From the NCBI RefSeq assembly GCF_009789535.1, contig NZ_WSUT01000005.1, positions 2,107,501 to 2,171,500 on the forward strand: a stretch of 64,000 nucleotides of DNA, given 5' to 3'. Shown here piece after piece: positions 29,954 through 39,244 of the stretch (its first letter is position 1; each line of letters begins with the position of its first letter). Both the position numbers and the translations under genes were made by a program. The notes below the pieces were generated by a model. The model made no database searches. It was given only the letters and a program-made list of their open reading frames with translations, and was not told where the DNA came from. The stretch is from Sphingomonas carotinifaciens (lineage in GTDB: Bacteria > Pseudomonadota > Alphaproteobacteria > Sphingomonadales > Sphingomonadaceae).

Positions 29954-30000
29954 TGCCCATTAAACGGGCAGGCAGGCAGCATGTGCCCGAAAGAGCGGCA
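29954..30000. promoter_or_regulatory. two candidate NtrC enhancer sites
   Basis: TGCCC-N7-GGGCA (29954-29970) and TGCCC-N7-CGGCA (29984-30000) have the same 17-bp geometry as the NtrC consensus TGCAC-N7-GTGCA, though the fourth base differs. Their centres are 30 bp apart, three helical turns, and about 53 and 83 bp upstream of the -24 element on the glnB strand. They follow directly the stop codon of the ArsC-like gene. Confidence 0.45.
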
Positions 30001-30004
30001 ATGC

Positions 30005-30340
30005 TCAGAGAATGTCCCGCACGCGCTCGGGCGGGCGGGCGAGCACGACGCCGCGCGCGGTTTCGACCAGCGGCCGCTCGATCAGGATCGGATTGATCGC
30101 CATCGCTTCCAGGATCGCGAACTCGTCCGCCTCGGCGAGTGCCTTGGCCTCCAGCTCGGCACGGCGCAGACCTTCGCGCGGGGAAAGACCGGCGCGCGCG
30201 TAGAGGCGGTGCAGCGTCTCCACGGTGGGCGGCGATTTCAGATATTCGACGATCTCCACCTCGGCGCCGGCTTCGCGCAGCAGGGCAAGCGCCTCGCGCG
30301 ATTTGGAGCAGCGCGGATTGTGGTAGATCGTTGCCTTCAT
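30005..30340 (-). CDS. ArsC-family reductase
   Basis: A 111 aa thioredoxin-fold protein of the glutaredoxin-coupled arsenate reductase family. The catalytic cysteine is C11 in YHNPRCSKSREAL. The region with arginines that bind oxyanions is present (NPILIERPLVET, ARPPERVRDIL). No arsR or arsenite pump is near, so arsenate detoxification is possible but unproven. It is upstream of glnB on the same strand, separated by the nitrogen-type regulatory region. Confidence 0.88.
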   Translation of the reverse strand: MKATIYHNPRCSKSREALALLREAGAEVEIVEYLKSPPTVETLHRLYARAGLSPREGLRRAELEAKALAEADEFAILEAMAINPILIERPLVETARGVVLARPPERVRDIL

Positions 30341-30400
30341 CGATCGGCCTTTTGGCAGGATCGGGGCGCTTTGTGGAGGGATTTGTTTTGGTGGGTGGGC

Positions 30401-30474
30401 GGGTGAGGGGTAGCCAAGCAGCGCAGCACTGTTGGTCTACCCCTCACCCTTCCCTCTCCCCGGAGGGGAGAGGG
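30401..30474. repeat. inverted-repeat element, copy 2
   Basis: A 12-bp perfect stem (30401-30412 with 30438-30449, gggtgaggggta) is followed by a 10-bp stem (30452-30461 with 30465-30474, ccctctcccc) with a three-base loop. The CCCTCACCCTTCC segment is shared with copies at 4509 and 51000. It fills most of the gap between accC and the ArsC-like gene and could terminate accC transcription. Confidence 0.75.
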
Positions 30475-30482
30475 AATTTGGG

Positions 30483-31835
30483 TCAGGCGTCTTGTTTTGC
30501 CAGCCATTCCTCCAGCCACTTGATCGTGTACTGGCCGTCCTGGAACTCGGGATCGTCGAGCAGCGCCTGGTGGAGCGGGATGGTGGTCTTCATCCCCTCG
30601 ATCACGAACTCTTCCAGCGCGCGGCGCAGGCGGCGGAGCGCGCCGTTGCGGGTGGCGCCGTAGACGATCAGCTTGGCGACCATGCTGTCGTAATAAGGCG
30701 GCACCCTGTAGCCCTGGTAGAGGCCGCTATCGACGCGGACGTGCATGCCGCCCGGTGCGTGATAGACCTTCACCGTGCCGGGCGACGGCGCGAAGGTGCG
30801 CGGATCCTCGGCATTGATGCGGCATTCGATCGCGTGACCGCGGAATTCCACGTCCTGCTGCTCGAAGGTCAGCGGGCGGCCCTCGGCGATCTGGATCTGC
30901 TCGCGCACCAGATCGAGGCCGGTGATCATCTCGGTAACGGGATGTTCGACCTGAAGCCGGGTGTTCATCTCGATGAAATAGAACTCGCCGTCTTCCCACA
31001 GGAATTCGATCGTGCCGGCGCCGCGATAGCCCATATCTGCCATCGCCCTGGCGACGACGCCGCCCATCCGCTCGCGCTCCTCGGCGGTGATGATCGGCGA
31101 GGGCGCTTCCTCCAGCACCTTCTGGTGCCGGCGCTGGAGCGAGCAGTCGCGCTCGCCCAGGTGGATCGCCTTGCCGTTGCCGTCGCCGAAGACCTGGAAT
31201 TCGATATGCCGGGGGTTGCCCAGATATTTTTCCATGTAGACGGTGGCGTCGCCGAACGCGGCCTTCGCCTCCGAGCCGGCCTGCTGCATCAGCGTTTCGA
31301 GCTGGTCCTCGGACGGCACGACCTTCATGCCGCGACCGCCGCCGCCCGATGCCGCCTTGATGAGCACGGGATAGCCGATCTCGGCAGCGAGCGCCTTGGC
31401 CTCCTCGACATCGGTGATCGCGCCGTCGGAACCGGGGACGAGCGGAAGGCCGAGCGCGCCGGCGGTGCGCTTGGCCTCCACCTTGTCGCCCATGATGCGG
31501 ATATGTTCGGGCTTGGGGCCGACGAAGATGAGGTTATGCGCCTCCACGATTTCGGCGAACTTGGCGTTTTCCGACAGGAAGCCATAGCCGGGGTGGATTG
31601 CGTCCGCGCCGGAGATTTCAGCCGCGGAGATGATGTTGGGGATGTTGAGGTAGCTGTCGCCGGCGGCCGGCGGGCCGATGCAGATCGCCTCGTCCGCCAG
31701 GCGCACGTGCATCGCATCGGCATCCGCGGTGGAATGCACCGCCACCGTCTTGATGCCCATTTCATGGCAGGCGCGGTGGATGCGCAGCGCGATCTCGCCG
31801 CGATTGGCGATCAGGAGCTTCTTGATCGAGCGCAC
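30483..31835 (-). CDS. accC: acetyl-CoA carboxylase, biotin carboxylase subunit
   Basis: Carboxylates the biotin on AccB using ATP and bicarbonate, the first step in fatty acid synthesis. The 450 aa sequence has [15 protein letters not shown], the ATP-grasp loop [11 protein letters not shown], the [15 protein letters not shown] catalytic region and [17 protein letters not shown] start (MRSIKKLLI). It is five bases downstream of accB in the standard accBC order. Confidence 0.97.
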   Translation of the reverse strand: MRSIKKLLIANRGEIALRIHRACHEMGIKTVAVHSTADADAMHVRLADEAICIGPPAAGDSYLNIPNIISAAEISGADAIHPGYGFLSENAKFAEIVEAHNLIFVGPKPEHIRIMGDKVEAKRTAGALGLPLVPGSDGAITDVEEAKALAAEIGYPVLIKAASGGGGRGMKVVPSEDQLETLMQQAGSEAKAAFGDATVYMEKYLGNPRHIEFQVFGDGNGKAIHLGERDCSLQRRHQKVLEEAPSPIITAEERERMGGVVARAMADMGYRGAGTIEFLWEDGEFYFIEMNTRLQVEHPVTEMITGLDLVREQIQIAEGRPLTFEQQDVEFRGHAIECRINAEDPRTFAPSPGTVKVYHAPGGMHVRVDSGLYQGYRVPPYYDSMVAKLIVYGATRNGALRRLRRALEEFVIEGMKTTIPLHQALLDDPEFQDGQYTIKWLEEWLAKQDA

Positions 31836-31840
31836 GAGGC

Positions 31841-32329
31841 TTACTCGACGACGATCAGCGGCTGGTCGAATTCGACCGGCTGGCCGTTCTCGACCAGCAC
31901 GGCGGTGACGGTGCCGGCCTGGGGCGCGGTGATCGGGTTCATCACCTTCATCGCTTCCACGATCAGCAGCGTGTCGCCGGCGGCGACCTTCTGCCCGATG
32001 CTGGCGAACGGCTTGGCGCCCGGTTCGGCCGAAAGGTAGCAGGTGCCGACCATCGGCGAGCGGACCGCGTTCGCGCTGGTCGCAGGCGCCGAGGCGCCGA
32101 TCTCGGCGGCGACGGGCGCGGCCGGTGCCGGTTGCACCGCGAGCGGCGCGGGCGCCGGCGCGTAATGCGCATGGGCGGCGGCGATGGGAGCGGCCTTGCG
32201 CGCGACGCGGATCTTGCGATCGCCATGCTCGACCTCGATCTCGGTCAGGGCGGTGGCATCGAGAAGTTCGGCGAGCTGGCGGACAAGGTCGACATCGACC
32301 TTCATGGCCTGTTCAGTCTGTTCGGTCAT
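31841..32329 (-). CDS. accB: acetyl-CoA carboxylase biotin carboxyl carrier protein
   Basis: A 162 aa carrier. The C-terminal biotinyl domain has the biotinylation site EAMKVMN (K128). An Ala/Pro-rich flexible linker (about 47-88) separates it from the N-terminal region. It is the first gene of accBC and follows aroQ by 14 bases, a common alphaproteobacterial arrangement of aroQ-accB-accC. Confidence 0.96.
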   Translation of the reverse strand: MTEQTEQAMKVDVDLVRQLAELLDATALTEIEVEHGDRKIRVARKAAPIAAAHAHYAPAPAPLAVQPAPAAPVAAEIGASAPATSANAVRSPMVGTCYLSAEPGAKPFASIGQKVAAGDTLLIVEAMKVMNPITAPQAGTVTAVLVENGQPVEFDQPLIVVE

Positions 32330-32343
32330 GGCGGCGGCTCCTG

Positions 32344-32778
32344 TCAGAAGCGGGCGGCGGCTTCAAGCGCCAGCAGGTAGGAAAGCGCGCCGAAACCGGC
32401 GATTGTGCCTTTTGCGGCACGCCCGACAAAGCTGTGGTGACGAAATTCCTCCCGCGCATGCGGGTTGGAGAGGTGGACCTCGATCACCGGAGTCGTGACC
32501 GACTTGATCGCATCGTGGATCGCGACCGAGGTGTGAGTGAAGCCGCCGGCGTTCAAAAGCACGGCGCGCGCCTGGTGTGCCTGCGCCTCGTGCAGCCAGT
32601 CGACCAGATGCCCCTCATGGTTCGACTGGCGCAGGTCGATCTCCAGCCCCAGTTCGCGGGCGCGGTCCTCCAGCATGCCGGCAATGTCGTCCAGCGTGTC
32701 GCGGCCATAGATTTCGGGCTCGCGCAGGCCGAGCAGGTTGAGGTTGGGGCCGTTGAGGACATAGACGATGTCGGCCAA
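32344..32778 (-). CDS. aroQ: 3-dehydroquinate dehydratase, type II
   Basis: Dehydrates 3-dehydroquinate in the shikimate pathway. The 144 aa chain has [19 protein letters not shown] with the catalytic Tyr, [30 protein letters not shown] and [17 protein letters not shown] chose a TTG start seven bases after AAGGA because it gives the normal N-terminus [14 protein letters not shown] 15 bases upstream (32793) is an alternative. Confidence 0.95.
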   Translation of the reverse strand: MADIVYVLNGPNLNLLGLREPEIYGRDTLDDIAGMLEDRARELGLEIDLRQSNHEGHLVDWLHEAQAHQARAVLLNAGGFTHTSVAIHDAIKSVTTPVIEVHLSNPHAREEFRHHSFVGRAAKGTIAGFGALSYLLALEAAARF

Positions 32779-32865
32779 GGGCGGGTCCTTCACGTTGCCT
32801 GATTGCTGATCCGCTACCTATATGGGGATGAACGCGCCGCCAAGGCCGGCCCCAAGATTGGAACC

Positions 32866-33876
32866 ATGATGCCCCATACCGACGGAACCGTGACCATCAG
32901 CGTGAATGGCGAGCACAAGCGTGTGGCGGCGGGGCTCAGCCTCGCCGATCTGGCGAGCGAGCTGGGGCTGGTGCCGGAAAAGGTGGCGGTGGAGCGGAAC
33001 ATGGAGGTGGTGCCGCGCTCGACGCTGAAGGACGTCTGCGTCGAGGATGGCGACGATATCGAGATCGTGCATTTCGTCGGCGGTGGCGATCACGTGGCAC
33101 CCGTGACCGAGGACAGCTGGAGCGTGGCGGGACGCACCTTCCGCTCGCGGCTGATCGTCGGCACCGGCAAGTACAAGGATTTCGCGCAGAACGCCGCGGC
33201 CGTCGAGGCGAGCGGGGCGGAGATCGTGACGGTGGCGGTGCGCCGGGTGAACGTGTCCGACCGCAATGCGCCGATGCTGACCGACTATATCGATCCCAGG
33301 CGGATCACCTATCTGCCCAACACCGCGGGCTGCTTCACCGCCGAGGACGCGATCCGCACGCTGCGGCTGGCACGCGAGGCGGGGGGCTGGGACCTCGTCA
33401 AGCTGGAGGTGCTGGGCGAGGCCAAGACGCTGTATCCGGATATGGTGGAGACGATCCGCGCGACCGAGATCCTGGCCAAGGAGGGATTCCAGCCGATGGT
33501 CTACTGCGTCGACGATCCGATCGCGGCGAAGCGGCTGGAGGATGCGGGGGCGGTGGCGATCATGCCGCTGGGGGCGCCGATCGGGTCGGGGCTGGGGATA
33601 CAGAACCGGGTGACGATCCGGCTGATCGTGGAAGGGGCGAACGTTCCGGTGCTGGTCGATGCGGGCGTGGGGACCGCGTCGGATGCGGCGGTGGCGATGG
33701 AGCTGGGGTGTGACGGCGTGCTGATGAACACGGCGATCGCCGAGGCGAAGGACCCGATCATGATGGCATCCGCGATGCGGGCGGCGGTGGAGGCGGGGCG
33801 CCTGTCGTACCGCGCGGGACGGATGGGCCAGCGCCGCTATGCCGACCCGTCGAGCCCGCTGGCCGGCCTGATCTGA
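32866..33876 (+). CDS. thiG: fused sulfur carrier ThiS / thiazole synthase ThiG
   Basis: A 336 aa bifunctional thiamine-biosynthesis protein. Residues 1-74 are ThiS-like ([20 protein letters not shown]) and end with the GGG at 72-74 that in free ThiS is the C-terminal Gly-Gly thiocarboxylate site. ThiG follows without a break ([30 protein letters not shown] with Schiff-base K179, [16 protein letters not shown]). The internal Gly-Gly cannot be thiocarboxylated unless the chain is cut or another carrier is used. Other thi genes are not adjacent, and no TPP riboswitch is evident in the short leader. Confidence 0.94.
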   Translation: MMPHTDGTVTISVNGEHKRVAAGLSLADLASELGLVPEKVAVERNMEVVPRSTLKDVCVEDGDDIEIVHFVGGGDHVAPVTEDSWSVAGRTFRSRLIVGTGKYKDFAQNAAAVEASGAEIVTVAVRRVNVSDRNAPMLTDYIDPRRITYLPNTAGCFTAEDAIRTLRLAREAGGWDLVKLEVLGEAKTLYPDMVETIRATEILAKEGFQPMVYCVDDPIAAKRLEDAGAVAIMPLGAPIGSGLGIQNRVTIRLIVEGANVPVLVDAGVGTASDAAVAMELGCDGVLMNTAIAEAKDPIMMASAMRAAVEAGRLSYRAGRMGQRRYADPSSPLAGLI

Positions 33877-33970
33877 ATCAGGCCACCACGGAACCGTATC
33901 GGGGTCGATCCGTTTTCCTGTCACGAATTTTGCGGCACCATGTCGGTGTCGCCGCATAATGGAGGCAGGA

Positions 33971-34153
33971 ATGGGCGAGCTGACCGACAAGATCAAGGGC
34001 AACATCAACGAAGCCGTCGGCAAGGTGAAGGAAGCGATCGGCGACCACCAGAACAACCCGGAACTGAAGGCCGAGGGCCAGGGCCAGCAGGTCGAAGGCA
34101 AGGGCGAGCAGTTCAAGGGCAAGGTTAAGGGTGCGCTGGGCGACGACATCTAA
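33971..34153 (+). CDS. CsbD-family stress protein
   Basis: A 60 aa hydrophilic protein: MGELTDKIKGNINEAVGKVKEAIG, then Gly/Gln/Lys repeats with KGKVKGALGDDI at the end. CsbD proteins are small, abundant, general-stress-induced proteins of unknown mechanism. The start is the ATG five bases after GGAGG. A strong intrinsic terminator follows, so it is a single-gene unit. Confidence 0.9.
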   Translation: MGELTDKIKGNINEAVGKVKEAIGDHQNNPELKAEGQGQQVEGKGEQFKGKVKGALGDDI

Positions 34154-34180
34154 GCCCCGACTGTGGAACAGTTGACGGAG

Positions 34181-34213
34181 CGGCCGTCCCGGATATGCCG
34201 GGGCGGCCGTTTT
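34181..34213 (+). terminator. intrinsic terminator after csbD-like gene
   Basis: A 12-pair stem (34181-34192 with 34198-34209, cggccgtcccgg with one G-T pair) closes a five-base loop and is followed by TTTT. It lies 28 bases after the stop codon. Confidence 0.8.
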
Positions 34214-34314
34214 GTCGTGCGCGGGGTTCTTACGTGCGGGGATGGCGGGGGGCGGCGACGATGCGATCGGTTGGTCAGGATGATGTTAAGCATTTCGCCG
34301 CTAACGGTGGCGCG

Positions 34315-35094
34315 ATGGAAATGTCGCACACCTTCGACCGGGTCGGCGCCTGTGTCGCCTGTCGATCCGGCGACGCGCCCGATTTCGCGCTGTCGATGGC
34401 CTTTCAACCAATCGTGGACATGCGCACGGAGCGGACCTGGGCCTATGAGGCGCTGGTTCGGGGGCGTGACGGCGCGGGGGCGGCCGAGGTGCTGGGGCGC
34501 GTTACCGACGCGAACCGCTATGCTTTCGACCAGCAATGCCGGGTGGCCGCGATCGAATGCGCCGTGGCGGCGGGCCTGCTGGCGGATGGCGCAAAGCTGT
34601 CGATCAACTTCCTGCCCAATGCGGTCTATTCGCCCAAGGCGTGCATCCAGCTGACCCTGAAGACGGCCGCGGCGAACCACCTGCCGATCGACCGGTTGAT
34701 GTTCGAATTCACCGAAACCGAGCGCATGGCCGATGCCGCGCATGTGCAAAACATCATCGACACCTATCAGGCGATGGGCTTCGTGACCGCGCTCGACGAT
34801 TTCGGTGCCGGCCATGCCGGACTCGGCCTGCTCGCTCGCTTTCGGCCCGATTTCATCAAGCTGGACATGGAGTTGCTGCGCGGCATCGACAGCAGCGCGC
34901 CGCGCCGGATGATCGTGGAGGCGATGGTGGGGCTGTGCACGAGACTGGGCGTGACGATGATCGCCGAGGGGATCGAGACGCGCGGCGAACTGGATGCGGT
35001 CCGCTCGCTGGGGATCGACCTGGTGCAGGGTTATCTGCTGGCAAGGCCCGCGTTCGAGGCGCTGCCGGGCGTCACCCTGCCGGTCGCCGCCTGA
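34315..35094 (+). CDS. stand-alone EAL-domain c-di-GMP phosphodiesterase
   Basis: About 259 aa, almost entirely an EAL domain and predicted cytosolic. Catalytic residues appear complete: E45 in YEALVRG, N98 in SINFLPN, E131/E134 in FEFTETE, D161-D162 in LDDFGAG, K182 in FIKLD, E218 in AEGIE and Q238. It should therefore hydrolyse c-di-GMP rather than only bind it. A C-x-x-C pair (C13, C16) precedes the domain and could bind metal or sense redox. Frames upstream are open, so the start is uncertain. It converges with the TPP enzyme and overlaps its 3' end by 23 bp. Confidence 0.87.
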   Translation: MEMSHTFDRVGACVACRSGDAPDFALSMAFQPIVDMRTERTWAYEALVRGRDGAGAAEVLGRVTDANRYAFDQQCRVAAIECAVAAGLLADGAKLSINFLPNAVYSPKACIQLTLKTAAANHLPIDRLMFEFTETERMADAAHVQNIIDTYQAMGFVTALDDFGAGHAGLGLLARFRPDFIKLDMELLRGIDSSAPRRMIVEAMVGLCTRLGVTMIAEGIETRGELDAVRSLGIDLVQGYLLARPAFEALPGVTLPVAA

Positions 35095-36724
35095 TCGCGG
35101 CCAGCGTGGCGGCGGGGGTGATCGCCTCCACATCCGTCCGGAAATGGAGGAGGCGGACGCCGCGTTGCCCCTGTGCACGCGCCAGCGCGGGGGCGAAATC
35201 CTCCGTCCGCTCCACGGTTTCCGCCCAGCAGCCATAGGCGCGCGCGAGGGCGGCGAAATCGGGATTGGCGAGGCGGGTGGCGGCGACGCGGCCGGGATAT
35301 TCCCGCTCCTGATGCATGCGGATCGTGCCATAGGCGCCGTTGTCGACGATGATGACCAGCATCTGCGCATCATGCTGGACCGCGGTGGCGAGTTCCTGTC
35401 CGTTCATCAGGAAGCAGCCATCGCCGGCGAGTGCGACCACCATGCGATTCGGGCGGCGCAGCGCGGCGGCGACCGCGGCGGGGACGCCATAGCCCATCGC
35501 GCCGGCGGTCGGCGCAAGCTGCGATCCGGGGCCGGCATAGGGCCAGTAGCGATGCCACCAGCCCGAATAATTGCCGGCGCCGTTGCAGATGATCGTGTCG
35601 GCGGGAAGCGCCTCGCGCATCGCGGCAACGCAGGGGCCGAGGTCCATGGCGACGCCCTCACGCGGGGCCGGGGTGGACCAGCGTTGCCATTCGGCATGAG
35701 CCTGTGCGGCGGCAGGGGAGGGTTCGATCGGGGGTTCGGCCGCGGCGAGTGCGTCGGCAAACTCCCACATGCCCGCACAGACCGCGATGTCGGCGCGGTA
35801 GGCGCTGTTCAGTTCGGCGGGATCGGGATGGACGTGGATCAGCGTCTGGCCGGGATGGTCGGGGTTGACGAGGGTATAGCCATCGGTGGTCGCCTCCCCC
35901 AGCCGGGGGCCGACGACCAGTAGCAGATCGGCGGCGCGGACACGCTCCACCAGCCGGGGATTGGGCCCGTAGCCGAGATTGCCGGCCCAGACCGGTGCCG
36001 CGTTGTCGATCGCGTCCTGACGGCGAAAGGCGGCAGCGACGGGCAGGCCCCAGTTGCGGGCGAACCCGGCAAAGGCGGCACTGGCCGCACTGTTCCAACC
36101 GGCGCCGCCGACGATCGCGAGCGGGTTGCGGGCGGCGCGCAGCTGCTCCAGCACCGGTGCGACGGATGGGGGAAACTGGTCGCAGCGTTCGACGCGGGGC
36201 CGATCCGTCGCGTCGACCATATCGCACAGCATATCCTCGGGCAGGGCGAGAACCACCGGGCCGGGGCGCCCGTTCATCGCGGTGGCATAGGCTCTGGCGA
36301 CATATTCGGGAATGCGGCGGGCATCGTCGATCCGTGCCGCCCATTTGGCGATGGGCGCGAACATCGCCTGGAAGTCGATTTCCTGAAACGCCTCGCGGTC
36401 GCGGGTGCCGCGATCGACATCGCCGATGAACAGGATCATCGGCTGCGAATCCTGCCGCGCGACATGGACGCCGATCGACGCGTTGGTGGCGCCGGGACCA
36501 CGCGTGACGAAGGCGATGCCGGGGCGGCCGGTGAGCGTGCCGTCCGCACAGGCCATGAAGGTCACGCCACCCTCCTGCCGGCAGGTGACGAGATCGATTG
36601 CGGGCGTATCGTGCAGCGCGTCCAGCACCGCGAGGAAGCTTTCGCCCGGCACCGTAAAGATGCGGTCGCATCCTTGCGCCAGAAGCGAGTCGACGAGGAT
36701 GCGGCCACCGGTACGCTTGGTCAT
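35072..36724 (-). CDS. thiamine-diphosphate-dependent enzyme (acetolactate synthase-like)
   Basis: A 550 aa three-domain TPP enzyme. The N-terminal domain has the cofactor-activating Glu in FTVPGESFLAVLDAL, and the TPP/Mg motif near the C-terminus begins AGDGCFLMNGQELATAV and ends IIVDNGAYGT. Family members include acetolactate synthase, oxalyl-CoA decarboxylase and benzoylformate decarboxylase; the sequence does not show which. No regulatory IlvH-type subunit is adjacent, so branched-chain synthesis is unlikely. It diverges from scoA. Confidence 0.85.
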   Translation of the reverse strand: MTKRTGGRILVDSLLAQGCDRIFTVPGESFLAVLDALHDTPAIDLVTCRQEGGVTFMACADGTLTGRPGIAFVTRGPGATNASIGVHVARQDSQPMILFIGDVDRGTRDREAFQEIDFQAMFAPIAKWAARIDDARRIPEYVARAYATAMNGRPGPVVLALPEDMLCDMVDATDRPRVERCDQFPPSVAPVLEQLRAARNPLAIVGGAGWNSAASAAFAGFARNWGLPVAAAFRRQDAIDNAAPVWAGNLGYGPNPRLVERVRAADLLLVVGPRLGEATTDGYTLVNPDHPGQTLIHVHPDPAELNSAYRADIAVCAGMWEFADALAAAEPPIEPSPAAAQAHAEWQRWSTPAPREGVAMDLGPCVAAMREALPADTIICNGAGNYSGWWHRYWPYAGPGSQLAPTAGAMGYGVPAAVAAALRRPNRMVVALAGDGCFLMNGQELATAVQHDAQMLVIIVDNGAYGTIRMHQEREYPGRVAATRLANPDFAALARAYGCWAETVERTEDFAPALARAQGQRGVRLLHFRTDVEAITPAATLAAIRRRPAG

Positions 36725-36822
36725 GACCGATAGCCTAGCGCGGCAGCCGGGCCGCTGCCAAGCGATGGGTTGACCGGGATCAGGCCCGCCGCCTAACGCG
36801 GGCACAAACGAGAGGGACCAGC

Positions 36823-37530
36823 ATGCGCAAACTCTATCCCGATGCGGCCGCAGCGCTAGACGGATTGCTGTTCGACGGCATGACGATCTGCGCGGGCGGG
36901 TTCGGCCTGTGCGGTATTCCGGAACGGCTGATCGACGCGATCCAGGCGGCGGGCACCACCGGGTTGACCATCGCCAGCAACAATGCCGGCATCGATGGCG
37001 AGGGGCTGGGCAAGCTGCTCCGTACCCGTCAGGTCAAGAAGATGATCTCCAGCTATGTCGGTGAGAACAAGGAGTTCGAGCGGCAATATCTGAGCGGCGA
37101 GCTGGAGGTGGAATTCTGTCCGCAAGGCACGCTTGCCGAGCGGTGCCGGGCGGGGGGCGCGGGCATTCCGGGCTTCTACACCAAGACGGGCGTCGGCACG
37201 CTGGTGGCCGAGGGCAAGGAGGTGAAGAGCTTCGACGGGGAGGATTACATCCTGGAGCGCGGCATCCGCGCCGACCTGTCGATCATCAAGGGATGGAAGG
37301 CGGACGAGGCGGGCAACCTGATCTTTCGCAAGACCGCGCGCAACTTCAACCAGCCGATGGCGACCGCGGGCAAGGTCTGCGTCGCCGAGGTGGAGGAAGT
37401 GGTGCCGGTGGGCACGCTGGACCCCGATCAGGTGCACCTGCCGGGCATCTATGTAAAGCGGATGATCGTCGGCAGCCCGTACGACAAGAAGATCGAGTTC
37501 CGCACCGTGCGCGAGCGGCCGGCGGCGTGA
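36823..37530 (+). CDS. scoA: 3-oxoacid CoA-transferase subunit A
   Basis: Transfers CoA from succinyl-CoA to acetoacetate with ScoB, in ketone-body and polyhydroxybutyrate turnover. The 235 aa chain has [32 protein letters not shown] and [10 protein letters not shown], all typical of the alpha subunit. It is separated from scoB by a phosphatase gene that begins on its own stop codon (GTGA). Confidence 0.94.
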   Translation: MRKLYPDAAAALDGLLFDGMTICAGGFGLCGIPERLIDAIQAAGTTGLTIASNNAGIDGEGLGKLLRTRQVKKMISSYVGENKEFERQYLSGELEVEFCPQGTLAERCRAGGAGIPGFYTKTGVGTLVAEGKEVKSFDGEDYILERGIRADLSIIKGWKADEAGNLIFRKTARNFNQPMATAGKVCVAEVEEVVPVGTLDPDQVHLPGIYVKRMIVGSPYDKKIEFRTVRERPAA

Positions 37531-38498
37531 CAGGCAAGGCGCGGATCGCGATCGGCGCCGCTGCGGCAGTGCTGCTCGCCGGCTGTGCGTCGCGGCGCGC
37601 CGAGCCGGTGGTGGCGCTGCCCAAGCCGGGACAGACCTATCAGGTCGACGGGCAGACGCTGACGATCACCGGGATGACCGCGCTGCCCTCGCCGGGCGGT
37701 GCTGCAGTGGCGGCTCCGGTGGCGCCGGCGGGCGCGCCGGCACAGTTCCAGTATCTCTACGGGTCCGGCGAGGGTGCCGCGATCAGCGTGCAGGCGTGGA
37801 ACGATCTGGTCCGCTATGCGCGCGATACGGTGAAGGCACGGCCGGCGGACAGCGTGGTGCTGGCGCCGGGCGCGACGCTATCCGATCCGCGCTATGTGGC
37901 CTGCGGGGCCAAGCCCTATGCCGCCGTGTTCGACGTGGACGAGACGGTGCTGCTGAACCTGGGCTTCGAATATGACGCGGTCGGCGGGCGTGCCTTCGAC
38001 CAGAAGCGCTGGGATGCGTGGGAGCGGACGGGGGTGACCCAGGTGGCGGCGGTGCCGGGCGCGAAGATGGGGCTGGACGCACTGCGCGCAATGGGCGTGA
38101 CGGTGGTGTTCAACACCAACCGCGCGGTGGGCAATGCCGCACAGACCAAAGCGGCGATCGAGGGCGTGGGGCTGGGCCCGGCGCGACACGGCGAAACGCT
38201 GTTCCTGGCGGGCGACGATGCCGGCGGGTCGAAGAAGGACGGACGGCGCGCAACCATTGCCCGGCGCTACTGCGTAATCGCCATGGGTGGCGACCAGTTG
38301 ACCGACTTTTCCGACCTGTTCAACGCCGGGCTGACCCCGGGGCAGCGCCGGGCCGCCGTGATGGCCGCGCCGATCGCCGGTCGCTGGGGCGCGGGGTGGT
38401 TCGTGCTGCCCAACCCCGTCTACGGATCGGCGCTGAAGGGCGGCGTCGACGACATCTTTCCGCCAGCGGTTCGCTGGACACCCGCAGGGGAGCAATGA
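37527..38498 (+). CDS. HAD acid phosphatase, lipoprotein e(P4)/class B-like
   Basis: A 323 aa predicted lipoprotein: lipobox LLAGC with C20 after a short hydrophobic segment, followed by a Pro/Ala-rich linker. The HAD phosphatase motifs are FDVDET (D136, D138; nucleophile and acid), VVFNTNR for motif II and [10 protein letters not shown] for the acidic motif IV. Relatives hydrolyse nucleotide monophosphates at the outer surface, supporting phosphate or NAD-precursor scavenging. GTG start overlaps the scoA stop, and its stop lies one base before the scoB ATG, so it is wedged into the scoAB operon. Confidence 0.87.
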   Translation: MTGKARIAIGAAAAVLLAGCASRRAEPVVALPKPGQTYQVDGQTLTITGMTALPSPGGAAVAAPVAPAGAPAQFQYLYGSGEGAAISVQAWNDLVRYARDTVKARPADSVVLAPGATLSDPRYVACGAKPYAAVFDVDETVLLNLGFEYDAVGGRAFDQKRWDAWERTGVTQVAAVPGAKMGLDALRAMGVTVVFNTNRAVGNAAQTKAAIEGVGLGPARHGETLFLAGDDAGGSKKDGRRATIARRYCVIAMGGDQLTDFSDLFNAGLTPGQRRAAVMAAPIAGRWGAGWFVLPNPVYGSALKGGVDDIFPPAVRWTPAGEQ

Positions 38499-38499
38499 C

Positions 38500-39147
38500 A
38501 TGGCATGGGATCGCAACCAGATGGCCGCGCGCGCGGCCAGGGAACTCCGCGACGGCTTCTACGTCAATCTGGGCATCGGCATTCCGACCCTGGTCGCCAA
38601 CCATATCCCCGACGGGGTCGAGGTGACGTTGCAGTCCGAAAACGGCATGCTGGGCATCGGCCCGTTTCCCTATGACGACGCGGTCGACCCCGACCTGATC
38701 AACGCCGGCAAGCAGACGATCAGCGAGCTGCCGCAAAGCGCCTATTTCGGGTCCGAGCAGAGCTTTGCGATGATCCGCGGCGGGCATATCGACCTGACCG
38801 TGCTGGGCGCGATGGAGGTCGCGGAAAATGGCGACATCGCCAACTGGATGATCCCGGGCAAGATGATCAAGGGGATGGGCGGCGCCATGGACCTGGTGGC
38901 GGGCGTCAAGAAGATCATCGTGGTGATGGAGCATAACGCCAAGGACGGCAGCGCGAAGTTCATCCCCGCCTGCACCCTGCCGCTGACCGGGCGCAACGTG
39001 GTGGACATGATCGTCACCGATCTGGCGGTATTCCAGCGCCCCGATCACGACAGCGCGTTCCGCCTGATCGAGCTGGCGCCGGGCGTGACGCAGGAGGAAG
39101 TCGCGGCGAAGACCACCGCGGCCTATGAGGTGGCGATCGCGGCCTGA
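38500..39147 (+). CDS. scoB: 3-oxoacid CoA-transferase subunit B
   Basis: A 215 aa beta subunit carrying the catalytic glutamate that forms the CoA thioester, E47 in [29 protein letters not shown] is also diagnostic. It should pair with ScoA encoded two genes upstream. Confidence 0.95.
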   Translation: MAWDRNQMAARAARELRDGFYVNLGIGIPTLVANHIPDGVEVTLQSENGMLGIGPFPYDDAVDPDLINAGKQTISELPQSAYFGSEQSFAMIRGGHIDLTVLGAMEVAENGDIANWMIPGKMIKGMGGAMDLVAGVKKIIVVMEHNAKDGSAKFIPACTLPLTGRNVVDMIVTDLAVFQRPDHDSAFRLIELAPGVTQEEVAAKTTAAYEVAIAA

Positions 39148-39244
39148 GCGGAATCAGGGGACGCGCAACATGGGCGGTGATTTCCGCAACATACTTGCGC
39201 CGCCCCTTGGTTCGGCGCGCGATTTGCGTTAACGGGCGGCCATC

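Noticed and set aside
32779..32865. TPP riboswitch ahead of the thiS-thiG fusion
   Set aside because: The gap to aroQ is under 90 bases and lacks the CUGAGA and ACCUGA-type core elements.
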